Shown: one piece after another, positions 30,257 through 36,970 of the stretch | Numbering within the stretch: position 1 is the first letter of the stretch | How the letters are laid out: each line of letters opens with the position of its first letter | Source of the DNA: a virus | Reading direction: 5' to 3' (one strand) | IMG/VR virus record: IMGVR_UViG_3300049929_000026 | Coordinates: 1 to 64,000 of that record | DNA: 64,000 nucleotides | The notes under the pieces: generated by a model | What the model was told of the DNA's origin: nothing | What the model saw: only the letters and a program-made list of their open reading frames with translations | The model's database searches: none | Made by a program: the position numbers and the translations under genes

Positions 30257-30355
30257 TGCGAAAGCGCCTGTGCCCATACCCGCAGCGCACACCTTGCGGT
30301 GATAATTGCCGAGCACAGATCTTTTCATCACGGACGGCTTCACGTGAACTTTCGC
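30257..30355 (-). ncRNA. 99-nt structured element of unknown type
   Basis: Ends GCGAAAG/CTTTCGC pair over 7 bp. Inside: CACG/CGTG hairpin, CTGTGC/GCACAG stem and CACC-GCAA-GGTG with a GNRA tetraloop. Acceptor-like ends with discriminator A, but no anticodon loop found. Could be an undescribed RNA or an unusual class II tRNA. Confidence 0.4.
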
Positions 30356-30357
30356 GG

Positions 30358-30427
30358 CGCTCTCGGAAGGGGTCGAGCCTTCGTAACTCGGTTTAGGAAA
30401 CCGTGCACCGGATCCGCCGGCGAGAGC
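30358..30427 (-). tRNA. tRNA-Arg(CCU)
   Basis: Acceptor GCTCTCG/CGAGAGC, discriminator G. Anticodon loop TTCCTAA, T arm GAAGG-CTCGACC-CCTTC. Confidence 0.88.
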
Positions 30428-30432
30428 ATTGG

Positions 30433-30500
30433 GGTGCAGCGCGGGATCGAACCGCTCGACTCGGGTCACAGCCGAATCTGTTTACCAAAACTACCGCACC
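30433..30500 (-). tRNA. tRNA-His(GUG)
   Basis: The extra G-1 opposite C73 (histidine identity) is encoded, then GTGCGGT/GCTGCAC and encoded CCA. Anticodon loop CTGTGAC. Confidence 0.92.
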
Positions 30501-30507
30501 ATCGTGG

Positions 30508-30580
30508 TCAGGTCGGTCGGGCACGATCCGACAATCTCTCCGCCCCAAACGGAGTGCCTTACCAATTAGGCTACGACCTG
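30508..30580 (-). tRNA. tRNA-Pro(UGG)
   Basis: Acceptor CAGGTCG/CGACCTG, A plus CCA encoded. D stem GCCT/AGGC, anticodon arm CTCCG-TTTGGGG-CGGAG, T arm GTCGG-ATCGTGC-CCGAC. Confidence 0.9.
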
Positions 30581-30584
30581 ATGG

Positions 30585-30657
30585 TCCCTCGAACTCGAGT
30601 CGAACGAGTCTCTTTCGCTCTTCAGGCGAACGCTGTCACCGGGTCAGCTGTCGAGGG
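30585..30657 (-). tRNA. tRNA-Phe(GAA)
   Basis: Acceptor CCCTCGA/TCGAGGG, A plus CCA encoded. D stem GCTG/CAGC, anticodon arm TTCGC-CTGAAGA-GCGAA, T arm ACTCG-TTCGACT-CGAGT. Confidence 0.93.
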
Positions 30658-30662
30658 ATTGG

Positions 30663-30734
30663 TGAGGCGTGCGGGTTTCGCGCCCGCTAGACTTCGGATG
30701 AAAGCCGAAGCACCGAACTATCAGAATACGCCCC
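30663..30734 (-). tRNA. tRNA-Glu(UUC)
   Basis: Acceptor GGGGCGT/ACGCCTC, A plus CCA encoded. Anticodon arm TTCGG-CTTTCAT-CCGAA, T arm GCGGG-CGCGAAA-CCCGC. Confidence 0.87.
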
Positions 30735-30773
30735 GTGAGCAGACTACTTCTTTCCTCGGTCTGCCAGCGATAG

Positions 30774-30842
30774 AGCCCACTGACGAAATCGAATCGTCCT
30801 GGCGACAGTACAAAAGTCGCTGGTCGCCTTGACCGAGCGGGC
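30774..30842 (-). tRNA. tRNA-Thr(UGU)
   Basis: Acceptor GCCCGCT/AGTGGGC, discriminator T. Anticodon loop TTTGTAC closed by a T-T mismatch, as in tRNA-Thr(CGU). T arm GACGA-TTCGATT-TCGTC. No CCA. Confidence 0.82.
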
Positions 30843-30847
30843 ATCAG

Positions 30848-30921
30848 CTGTGGGGGCAGGAATCGAACCCGCGGGAGGCGCATTAACAGTGCGCCCAATG
30901 TGCCAGCACATAAGCCCCACA
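30848..30921 (-). tRNA. tRNA-Asn(GUU)
   Basis: Acceptor TGTGGGG/CCCCACA, discriminator G (Asn identity). Anticodon arm GCGCA-CTGTTAA-TGCGC. Confidence 0.9.
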
Positions 30922-30924
30922 ATA

Positions 30925-30947
30925 GGAGGCGATTGGTCGTCGCCTCC
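30925..30947 (-). other. 8-bp hairpin 5' of tRNA-Asn
   Basis: GGAGGCGA-7 nt-TCGCCTCC, perfect stem, no U tract. The following 97 nt up to tRNA-Gln hold another CGCGC-AGTGAA-GCGCG hairpin and no gene. Possibly a processing signal. Confidence 0.4.
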
Positions 30948-31044
30948 GCGTACAGCGAGAGCCCGCCACGCGCTTCACTGCGCGCCGGCATGTCGCTTTT
31001 GGATTGTGAAAGATCAGAGAACGACTAGTTGCCGTTCGCCGTGG

Positions 31045-31115
31045 TTGGGAAGGAAGGATTCGAACCTTCGTTGACGAGTTCAGAGCTCATCGTCCTGCCT
31101 CTAGACGACTTCCCA
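31045..31115 (-). tRNA. tRNA-Gln(CUG)
   Basis: Acceptor TGGGAAG/CTTCCCA, A plus CCA encoded. Anticodon arm ATGAG-CTCTGAA-CTCGT, T arm GAAGG-TTCGAAT-CCTTC. Confidence 0.93.
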
Positions 31116-31373
31116 GCATTGTTTTTGCCGCCGTACGTCGGCGTTTGCGAATGACAGTTGGGACACAGCATCCGGAGATTCTCCGGCCTATGATCGAATT
31201 TTTTCCCGTTCTTGTGATCGAGATGCAGCGATAGCTTCTTGCCGAGCCATTCGTTGATTCCACGCGCCGCAACTGACGTGCAAACCGAGGCGGTTTGCTA
31301 CTTCAGCGAATCCGCAACTCTCGCGAACTGCCACCGCCAATTGTTCGTCAGAATATGATCTCGGTCGTGCCAT
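31116..31373 (-). pseudogene. broken HNH endonuclease
   Basis: The first 38 residues (MARPRSYSDEQLAVAVRESC...) match the N terminus of small phage HNH proteins. About 60 expected residues, including the first Cys pair, are missing, and the C-terminal part (NEWLGKKLSLHLDHKNGKK..., PENLRMLCPNCHSQTPTYGG) continues in another frame. This is an internal deletion with frameshift. It abuts tRNA-Gln(CUG), into which the C-terminal frame runs on. Confidence 0.85.
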
Positions 31374-31381
31374 TTCCAGAG

Positions 31382-31452
31382 TGCGCCAGCAGGGAATCGG
31401 ACCCTGTCCTACCGGGTAAGAGCCGGTTGCTCGACCAATGAGCTACAAGCGC
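31382..31452 (-). tRNA. tRNA-Lys(CUU)
   Basis: Acceptor GCGCTTG/CTGGCGC, discriminator A, D stem GCTC/GAGC, anticodon arm ACCGG-CTCTTAC-CCGGT, T arm CAGGG-TCCGATT-CCCTG. Confidence 0.9.
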
Positions 31453-31453
31453 G

Positions 31454-31467
31454 TGGTCAAGTGACCA
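31454..31467. promoter_or_regulatory. palindromic operator-like site, copy 5
   Basis: TGGTCAAGTGACCA, the only copy in which both six-base half-sites are fully complementary. Lies between the two lysine tRNA genes, directly 5' of tRNA-Lys(CUU). Confidence 0.55.
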
Positions 31468-31470
31468 CAG

Positions 31471-31542
31471 TGAGTCTGGCGGGATTTGAACCCGCGCCGC
31501 ATGGATTAAAAGTCCAGCATGCCGCCACAACACTTCAGACCC
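31471..31542 (-). tRNA. tRNA-Lys(UUU)
   Basis: Acceptor GGGTCTG/CAGACTC, discriminator A. Anticodon arm CTGGA-CTTTTAA-TCCAT, T arm GCGGG-TTCAAAT-CCCGC. No CCA. Confidence 0.9.
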
Positions 31543-31602
31543 GCAGTTAGCGAGTCGAGCGTTTAGGTAGCGATGTCCTTTCTTGATTCATGAGTTACCT
31601 GG

Positions 31603-31684
31603 TGGGTCGCCTTGGTGTTGATCCAAGCTAGCCAATGGCACCTGATTTACAGTCAGGCCTGCGTCCCGGCGCAGCACACGACCC
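31603..31684 (-). tRNA. tRNA-Tyr(GUA)
   Basis: Acceptor GGGTCGT/GCGACCC, A plus CCA encoded. Anticodon arm CCTGA-CTGTAAA-TCAGG, class II variable arm GCC/GGC, T arm CTTGG-ATCAACA-CCAAG. First tRNA of the array. Confidence 0.93.
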
Positions 31685-31693
31685 AGAAACGAG

Positions 31694-31719
31694 AAAAGGC
31701 GCCGCGGTTTCCCGGGCGC
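31694..31719 (-). terminator. hairpin with short U tract upstream of the tRNA array
   Basis: Minus strand AAGGCGCC-loop-GGCGCCTT followed by TTCTCG. Could separate the late operon from the tRNA transcript or act as an attenuator. Confidence 0.5.
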
Positions 31720-31749
31720 CTTCACTGAAACCAGTGGAAAAACGCCCGT

Positions 31750-31908
31750 TTAACTTGTACCTGGCTCCTGCGAAATGGTTGCGAATTGCGCATAGCTCGG
31801 CTTTGAATCGCTTTCGCGATTCCAGCACGTGGCTAGGTGGAGAGCTATGCGTGTCATGGCTTGTTGAAGGTGAACCTGTGCGCGCCGATTGTCCAGAACT
31901 AAATGCAT
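31750..31908 (-). CDS. possible small ORF (52 aa)
   Basis: Begins MHLVLDNRRAQVHLQQAMTR; includes a strong DNA hairpin GAATCGC-GAAA-GCGATTC (31801-31818). No clear RBS. The stretch may rather be the leader or promoter region of the tRNA array. Confidence 0.2.
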   Translation of the reverse strand: MHLVLDNRRAQVHLQQAMTRIALHLATCWNRESDSKPSYAQFATISQEPGTS

Positions 31909-31945
31909 CGTGTCAGTACGAAAGTTTGCTGGGTGCCAATGGCTG

Positions 31946-31977
31946 AAAGCGCCGACCCCTTTCGGAGCCGGCGCTTT
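31946..31977. terminator. bidirectional hairpin terminator candidate
   Basis: AAAGCGCCG and CGGCGCTTT form a 9-bp stem flanked by A and T runs on the two sides, between the stop of the gene at 32016 and the tRNA region. Confidence 0.55.
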
Positions 31978-32015
31978 CTCGTTGTTGATGCGGGCGGCGT
32001 ACCGCACGCAGAGTT

Positions 32016-32828
32016 TTATTCGGTGGGCGAGTGCGGAGGTGCGGGCTCAGGGTCGCACGCGCCGCCCTTTTCGATCGACCAGGGAGCGGTTGGCCAGAGA
32101 ACGCGTGGCTTCGCCGTCGGCGCGTTCTGTTCGACCCACGTCACGTCGTCATGCGCGCCGTCGACCCGGTGACCCGTCCCGCGCTCGATGGCGGAATCGC
32201 GCTCGGCGTCCATGCAGCGAGACCATTTCGCGTGTGCTCGAGTATATTTCTCGAGCAGCAGGATTCGGTCCTCGACCGTACCCGTCGTGCGCTTTTGGGT
32301 CTCCTGCTTGTTCTCGGTCGTCGCGACTCGCGGGGCGAGCGTCTCGACACGATAGGCCAGGTAGGCCCCGCATGGCACCAGGATGGCGACCATTGCGCCG
32401 CCCAGTTTGTACAGGAGAGCATTCCATTGGCCGCGCGTCGGCGTGTCAGGGGGCACGGTAGGCTCGACGACTGGCTTCTTTGCCGCTGCCAGCTCCAGGC
32501 GCAGCCTGGCCGCCTCTGCCTCGGCCGCTCGAGCCTGCTGCCCCTTCGCTGCGAGCTCGGCTAGGATTGCCTCTGTTGAGATTTCCCCCGTGTCGAGCTT
32601 CTCGCGCATCGGAGGAAACTCGCTCGGCGGCGCCGGCATCCCGACTGCTGTCTGAGTGCGCGGTACTGGGCGAGCCATCGGTAGGGGCTTCGGGTCGTGC
32701 GGGATTTGCGGCGGCCGAGCTGTGGCGCGCTGGTCAAATGTCGGCGGCCGCGCGGTATGCGGATGAGTCGTAGCGTCGACCTCCGTCACACTTATTCGAC
32801 CGCGCGGGCGTTGTTTTTCGTCGTTCAT
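32016..32828 (-). CDS. membrane-anchored coiled-coil protein
   Basis: 270 aa from the ATG at 32828; an upstream TTG would add 15 residues. Charged Pro-rich N terminus, coiled coil (AILAELAAKGQQARAAEAEAARLRLELAAAKK), one transmembrane helix (GGAMVAILVPCGAYLAY, about residue 150), then a second helical part outside. This layout resembles phage spanin or tail-assembly membrane proteins, but no family is recognised. Last gene of the late minus-strand block. Confidence 0.6.
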   Translation of the reverse strand: MNDEKQRPRGRISVTEVDATTHPHTARPPTFDQRATARPPQIPHDPKPLPMARPVPRTQTAVGMPAPPSEFPPMREKLDTGEISTEAILAELAAKGQQARAAEAEAARLRLELAAAKKPVVEPTVPPDTPTRGQWNALLYKLGGAMVAILVPCGAYLAYRVETLAPRVATTENKQETQKRTTGTVEDRILLLEKYTRAHAKWSRCMDAERDSAIERGTGHRVDGAHDDVTWVEQNAPTAKPRVLWPTAPWSIEKGGACDPEPAPPHSPTE

Positions 32829-32870
32829 GGCTTTGCGGCGCGCCGAGCGGTGATATGGTATCGAGGCAAA

Positions 32871-32937
32871 CAAAGTGAGCCCCGCGCTGTGTCTAGCAGC
32901 CGAGGCTCATGGCCAAACCTGGTTGAGAGGTTCGACG
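32871..32937 (+). ncRNA. conserved 5'-leader hairpin element, copy 1
   Basis: Outer stem TGAGCC (32876)/GGCTCA (32904), CCGC, inner hairpin GCTG-TGTCTAG-CAGC, CGA, then TGGCCAAACCTG and GAGAGGTTCGACGATG. The last 27 bases before and including ATG match copy 2 almost exactly. Confidence 0.65.
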
Positions 32938-33906
32938 ATGAGCAACATACAGCCCTGCACCGATACAGCAACCGCTCTCAGCAAACCTTGCCGCAAATGT
33001 GGCGGCAGGGGGCCGTTCTCTTTTGAGAGGCGCGGAGATAGAATCATCCGACGCGCGCAATGCAAACAGTGCGTAAATAGCCGGAAAAGGGACAGCTATC
33101 ACACGCCGGAGGGTATTGCGTATGTGCGGGCTTACTGGGCAGCGCGTTCCACTAGGACTAATGCCCAGGCTGGGATCGATAAGATTATTGATATGACAGG
33201 GATGGTGATCGGCAGGCTGACTGTTCTAGGAAGGGCACCGGACCGCGTAGGGCGCCGACCTAAACAGTGGGCCTGCATATGTGCATGCGGAAACCGCGTC
33301 ACGGTGTGCGGAACAATGCTTCGTCGTAGGTCGCGTCCGCCGACGCGATCCTGTGGGTGTTTATCCATCGCCGATAGGACCGTCCCACCGGGGGAGCCTC
33401 CGCTCGGGTGTCGATTCATTCCGTTGACTCGCGGAAAACTAGCGATAGTTGACGAGGCTGACTACGCCGAGCTGATGATGTTCCGTTGGCATACGCGTGT
33501 GGCCAGAACGGCTCACCACACGCAATACTATGCGATGCGCTGCGTCCACCGTCGCGGCCAGACGTATCACATCGGTATGCACCAACACCTGTTACCTGTG
33601 CCTGCGGGCAAGGAAGTGGACCATAAAGATCGTGACGGATTGAACAACAGGCGCGGGAATCTGCGCCCGTGCTCACGGCAAGAGAACTCGTTCAACACTC
33701 GTCGCTATTCGCCGACTAAAACTAGCGTTCTTCATGGAGTAAGTCGCCGACGGGATGTGTTGAAAATAACCTGGGTTGCACGGCTAGCGAGGAGACATCT
33801 GGGCTCTTTTGGTACTCAGGAAGAAGCGGCTCGCGCCTATGACCATGCCGCTATCAATACGGCAGGCGAATTTGCGGCGCCCAACTTCAAGCGATATTTA
33901 CGATGA
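32938..33906 (+). CDS. HNH homing endonuclease with AP2 domain
   Basis: 322 aa from the ATG of the conserved leader. Zinc sites (CRKCGG...CKQC; CICACGN...SCGC), a central HNH (QTYHIGMHQHLLPVPAGKEVDHKDRDGLNNRRGNLRPCSRQEN) and a C-terminal AP2/ERF-like DNA-binding domain (GVSRRRDVLKITWVARLARRHLGSFGTQEEAARAYDHAA). Typical free-standing phage homing nuclease, on the strand opposite to the late genes around it. Confidence 0.92.
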   Translation: MSNIQPCTDTATALSKPCRKCGGRGPFSFERRGDRIIRRAQCKQCVNSRKRDSYHTPEGIAYVRAYWAARSTRTNAQAGIDKIIDMTGMVIGRLTVLGRAPDRVGRRPKQWACICACGNRVTVCGTMLRRRSRPPTRSCGCLSIADRTVPPGEPPLGCRFIPLTRGKLAIVDEADYAELMMFRWHTRVARTAHHTQYYAMRCVHRRGQTYHIGMHQHLLPVPAGKEVDHKDRDGLNNRRGNLRPCSRQENSFNTRRYSPTKTSVLHGVSRRRDVLKITWVARLARRHLGSFGTQEEAARAYDHAAINTAGEFAAPNFKRYLR

Positions 33907-33911
33907 GCGTG

Positions 33912-34556
33912 CTACTCGGTTTTCGTCGCTCCATTTGTTCCCTCTAATTTCAAGCTTTCAAGTGCCGCTTCGAGCCGGTCCATGCGCGCGATCAGCTGGT
34001 CGAGCCCGGCCACCTGCGAACGCATTGCGGCCAGTTCTAGCTTGATGGTCTCGAACTGCTCATCGCCGTCTTCAAGGCGCTCTTCGACCTTGCCAATTCT
34101 CGGCGGTAGCTCGCGAACGATCGCCTCCAGATCTCCGACCTTGGCCGCGATCTTCTGCACCTCGTGATTGGTGAGCTCGAAGTTTTTCTTCGTCTCTTCC
34201 TTGGTGCGCTCCGTTCGCTTTTCAGCCTCGGAGTTGATTCGGTCGACGGCACTATCAAGCAGTACGTCGAACGCCTGCTGGTTCTCGAAGCTGCGCAACA
34301 CGAGCGCGATCGACATCTCTACGTAGCTGTCAGGATTCGGAGGCGGGAGCTTACGGATGGCCGTGACAAGCTCGGGCGGCAGCGGGCGTAGCTTCGGAAT
34401 CATAGCGGCAAGCTCAGCCGGCTCGCTCGGCTTTAGATTGTGCGGGGCTGTCGGCAGTTCACGATCGTCGGTTGTCATAATGAGGCGTGGATTCCTAGTT
34501 GGGCGATCGGGTCGGATCAGGAGCGCGCGGTCTGCCTTCAAACGCTCGGCGATCAT
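33912..34556 (-). CDS. coiled-coil protein (214 aa)
   Basis: Start shares one base with the endolysin stop (TGATG). Residues 105-205 are a long amphipathic coiled coil (EKRTERTKEETKKNFELTNHEVQ...). An internal ATG at 34478 is an alternative start. Possibly a structural or lysis-associated protein. Confidence 0.55.
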   Translation of the reverse strand: MIAERLKADRALLIRPDRPTRNPRLIMTTDDRELPTAPHNLKPSEPAELAAMIPKLRPLPPELVTAIRKLPPPNPDSYVEMSIALVLRSFENQQAFDVLLDSAVDRINSEAEKRTERTKEETKKNFELTNHEVQKIAAKVGDLEAIVRELPPRIGKVEERLEDGDEQFETIKLELAAMRSQVAGLDQLIARMDRLEAALESLKLEGTNGATKTE

Positions 34557-35347
34557 CAGGAGTATTCCGGCGCGTCGTGATCAGCGCGGAGGTCGAGGGA
34601 GGCGAGGGCGCCGTTCGTCAGGGCATCCAAACGCGCTTGCCAGGTGACTTCGTGCGGCTCCTCAGGAGGCTTGCCGCCTGGCACCACGGACGGGTATTCA
34701 CCGGGCACCTTGCTCGCAATGGGCAGCGGGTCGATGGCGCGGTCCTGGTCGATCACCATGGGGTTTACCGCGCCGCCGGGCCCGTCAGGAACGAATGGTC
34801 CAACGCGATGCTGCCAGATGGCCCAGGGCTTGTTGCCAGGCGTCGCTGGTGCCGATGTGCTGGTATAGTGGGCCACCCAAAGCGGCCGGTTGAGTACGAA
34901 GGCAGGCTTGCCGAGGCGGCCGAAGTCGCGCTGCGTGATGTAACAGAGCGCTTCGCCGAACGAATCAACGAGACCATTGAGCATCGCCCGGACGCCGTCC
35001 TGCCAGCTCGGATCGATCTTCGGCCCCTTGGCACCGTCGTCCTCGACATCGAGCGCGGGGCAGATGTCACCCGAACGCATGCCGACATCGTGGGCGGCCG
35101 CGCAGAACGCAGTGAGCTGGTCAGCGACAGGCTGGCTCGAGCGGAAGAAGTGGTAGAGGCCGACCTGCATGCCCGCGTCGCGTGCGCGGGCAATGTGCCC
35201 GATCGCGCTCGGGTCCTTCCACGTGCCGTATGTGGCGCGCACGATCACGAACTGGCACCCCTTGGCGAGAATGGGCCAGGCGATGCCACCGGGGGCTGAG
35301 GTTGACTGAAAGTGGCTGACATCGCAGCCGTACAGAAGCTCCGTCAT
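34556..35347 (-). CDS. endolysin, GH25 muramidase
   Basis: 263 aa. GH25 lysozyme motifs in order: YGCDVSHFQ, VIVRATYGTWKDP, VGLYHFFRS, CPALDVEDDG (catalytic acids), WVAHYTS, WAIWQHR...D. It would cleave the MurNAc-GlcNAc bond of peptidoglycan at lysis. A short C-terminal tail has no wall-binding repeat. No signal peptide, so export would depend on a holin. Confidence 0.93.
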   Translation of the reverse strand: MTELLYGCDVSHFQSTSAPGGIAWPILAKGCQFVIVRATYGTWKDPSAIGHIARARDAGMQVGLYHFFRSSQPVADQLTAFCAAAHDVGMRSGDICPALDVEDDGAKGPKIDPSWQDGVRAMLNGLVDSFGEALCYITQRDFGRLGKPAFVLNRPLWVAHYTSTSAPATPGNKPWAIWQHRVGPFVPDGPGGAVNPMVIDQDRAIDPLPIASKVPGEYPSVVPGGKPPEEPHEVTWQARLDALTNGALASLDLRADHDAPEYS

Positions 35348-35477
35348 GTGCTATCCTCTCCTTGTCCATCGCACGTCCGAGAAATCGGAAGGGCCACTCG
35401 CCACCTCTACGGAGGGCGCGTTTAGCGGTCCAGTCGGGTTAGCTACGGCGCTCGGCGGACGCGAGTGATGTTGCCTG

Positions 35478-35505
35478 GCCCCGGTCGTCGAAAGATTGCC
35501 GGGGC
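35478..35505. terminator. hairpin between endolysin and small membrane genes
   Basis: GCCCCGG/CCGGGGC stem of 7 bp with TGTCTTTT on the plus-strand side. The U run favours termination of plus-strand transcripts; on the minus strand it would be only a hairpin. Confidence 0.4.
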
Positions 35506-35511
35506 TGTCTT

Positions 35512-35703
35512 TTATTTGCGCGTCGATTTCGGCTTCTCTGCCGGCTTGACCAGAAACGGATTCGAGTTGCGCGGCATACGAGCTAAGCCTGCTGAGGCGC
35601 CCTCATCCCAGGCCGACGCGAGCAAATGCAGAGCGTTCTCGCGGAACTCAGCTGGCAGACGCTGCACGGCGGCGCGAACTTCGGAGGCGGTGAGCGGTTT
35701 CAC
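35512..35703 (-). CDS. small hypothetical protein (63 aa)
   Basis: GTG start overlapping the stop of the membrane protein before it. Soluble, helical: SEVRAAVQRLPAEFRENALHLLASAW. In the lysis region; unknown. Confidence 0.5.
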   Translation of the reverse strand: MKPLTASEVRAAVQRLPAEFRENALHLLASAWDEGASAGLARMPRNSNPFLVKPAEKPKSTRK

Positions 35704-35822
35704 CCGACGATCTCCCGCACAACCCGCCTACCCACGCGCATCGCGACATACCCAGCAAGCCAGAGTCCCCCGATTGCAGGTCCGACGGTGTGCACGAATA
35801 GGCCGAGTACGGTTTGCTTCAT
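35700..35822 (-). CDS. 40-aa membrane protein, holin candidate
   Basis: ATGA overlap start. One hydrophobic helix (VLGLFVHTVGPAIGGLWLAGYVAM) followed by a basic tail (RVGRRVVREIVG). Size, topology and nearness to the endolysin allow a holin or holin-like role; unproven. Confidence 0.5.
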   Translation of the reverse strand: MKQTVLGLFVHTVGPAIGGLWLAGYVAMRVGRRVVREIVG

Positions 35823-36052
35823 GGGTTGCTCATTTCGTACAGCCAATCCTCCGCGACCTCTTCGGCGCGAATCTCGGCGGCAGTCGGCCAATCCCAGACG
35901 TCTTCATCAGTCGGCTCGCTTTTCACTCCTCGGCGCGCGGCTCGGCGTCTCTGCCGTTTATTTGTGGCTAGAGGGCCGAGAATCAAACACCCGGCGCCAG
36001 GCACGGGGCACGCTGGAGCCACGGGGTAATGCGATCGGAATAAGTCGGCCAT
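35819..36052 (-). CDS. small hypothetical protein (77 aa)
   Basis: ATG at 36052, ending in ATGA overlap with the holin candidate. CPVPGAGCLILGPLATNKRQRRRAARR then an acidic tail. Unknown. Confidence 0.5.
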   Translation of the reverse strand: MADLFRSHYPVAPACPVPGAGCLILGPLATNKRQRRRAARRGVKSEPTDEDVWDWPTAAEIRAEEVAEDWLYEMSNP

Positions 36053-36062
36053 GGCAAGACTC

Positions 36063-36242
36063 TCAGGGCTGTTGGAAAGGCTTCTTCGGTAGCTTCGCGC
36101 CGCGCGCGGCCAGGCGGAGCAGCATTCGTCGATAGCCAAGAGAACAGGCGCGCCAATCCTTGACGAGCTGCGCCGCCTGTACCGCAAGGTCGTTGGACTC
36201 GGTTGGCCGCTCGTCGGGCGGGAATTGGCTTGGGGTCTTCAC
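36063..36242 (-). CDS. small hypothetical protein (59 aa)
   Basis: GTG overlapping the sigma-factor stop (GTGA). Sequence MKTPSQFPPDERPTESNDLA..., with a helical basic C half (DWRACSLGYRRMLLRLAARGAK). Coupling to the sigma gene suggests a cofactor or unrelated hitchhiker. Confidence 0.5.
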   Translation of the reverse strand: MKTPSQFPPDERPTESNDLAVQAAQLVKDWRACSLGYRRMLLRLAARGAKLPKKPFQQP

Positions 36243-36883
36243 GGCTTTTTAGCCTTCGCCTTGATGGCTCGCCAGTCGCGGGCCGCAAGCGTCCGAGCGG
36301 GGACCAGCCCAAGCGAGCACTGGAGCTTGCCGACAATACGCGCATAAATTTGGCTGATGCGCGCCTCCGACACGCCGAGGTCGCGGGCAACCTCCACAGT
36401 CGCGCGGCGCATCAAGCGAGCGAGTACGTCTCGCTCCCGCCGACGAAGCTTCGCGATGGCAGGCGCTACCAGCGCGAGCCGCTCTTTCATGAAGAGCTCT
36501 TGTTCCGAGGTCGGCTCGACTGAAAATTGCGCGAGCAGTTGCTGTTCCGTAGAATCCCCATGCCCGACGCCTTTGGTTGCGTCGATGCTCAAAAGTACAA
36601 CTTGCCCGAGGTTCTTCCGGGCCCGACGGGGCAGCGGGTCATGGGCGCGGATCTCGTCGAGGATTGCTCCCTTTATTCTGACCGAAGCAAACGCTTCGAA
36701 TTGCTCGGGCGGGAGCTTCGGCTGACTGAGCGCCGCTTGCCATAGACCGACGAGAGCGGCCGCCGACACTTCTTCGGGTAGGGTATTTCCGTGGAAGCGT
36801 CGGCGGTATTTGCGGGCGATACGTTCAGCGAGCGGGCGATGCCGGCCGAATGCCGCGAGAGCCGCGGCGTTGTGATTTTGCAA
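36239..36883 (-). CDS. phage RNA polymerase sigma factor, FliA/WhiG type
   Basis: 214 aa from a TTG (an in-frame stop lies just upstream). Sigma region 2 includes PLAERIARKYRRRF and EAFASVRIKGAILDEIRAHDPLPRRARK, the motif characteristic of FliA-type sigmas; region 4 is KLRRRERDVLARLMRRATVEVARDLGVSEARISQIYARIVGKL. It would redirect host RNA polymerase to specific promoters, presumably those of the late genes. Located at the head of the small-gene lysis operon. Confidence 0.9.
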   Translation of the reverse strand: MQNHNAAALAAFGRHRPLAERIARKYRRRFHGNTLPEEVSAAALVGLWQAALSQPKLPPEQFEAFASVRIKGAILDEIRAHDPLPRRARKNLGQVVLLSIDATKGVGHGDSTEQQLLAQFSVEPTSEQELFMKERLALVAPAIAKLRRRERDVLARLMRRATVEVARDLGVSEARISQIYARIVGKLQCSLGLVPARTLAARDWRAIKAKAKKP

Positions 36884-36895
36884 TGTAGTTCCGAT

Positions 36896-36970
36896 TCACC
36901 TGCGCACGAGCTCCACGAACATCGCGATCACAACAAACGAGAGGCAGAACCAGGCGATCCCAACGGTCAT
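36896..36970 (-). CDS. 24-aa membrane micro-protein
   Basis: ATGA overlap with the gene before. Almost entirely one transmembrane helix (IAWFCLSFVVIAMFVELV). Supported by the overlap only. Confidence 0.4.
   Translation of the reverse strand: MTVGIAWFCLSFVVIAMFVELVRR

Noticed and set aside
31045-31115. Protein-coding extension through tRNA-Gln (C terminus of the HNH remnant)
   Set aside because: The open frame crosses a perfect tRNA; the HNH frame is broken upstream, so the overlap is a relic rather than a gene.
27254-31684. CRISPR array
   Set aside because: Regular spacing of similar TTCRA-containing segments comes from T arms of different tRNAs; there is no constant repeat with unique spacers anywhere in the window.
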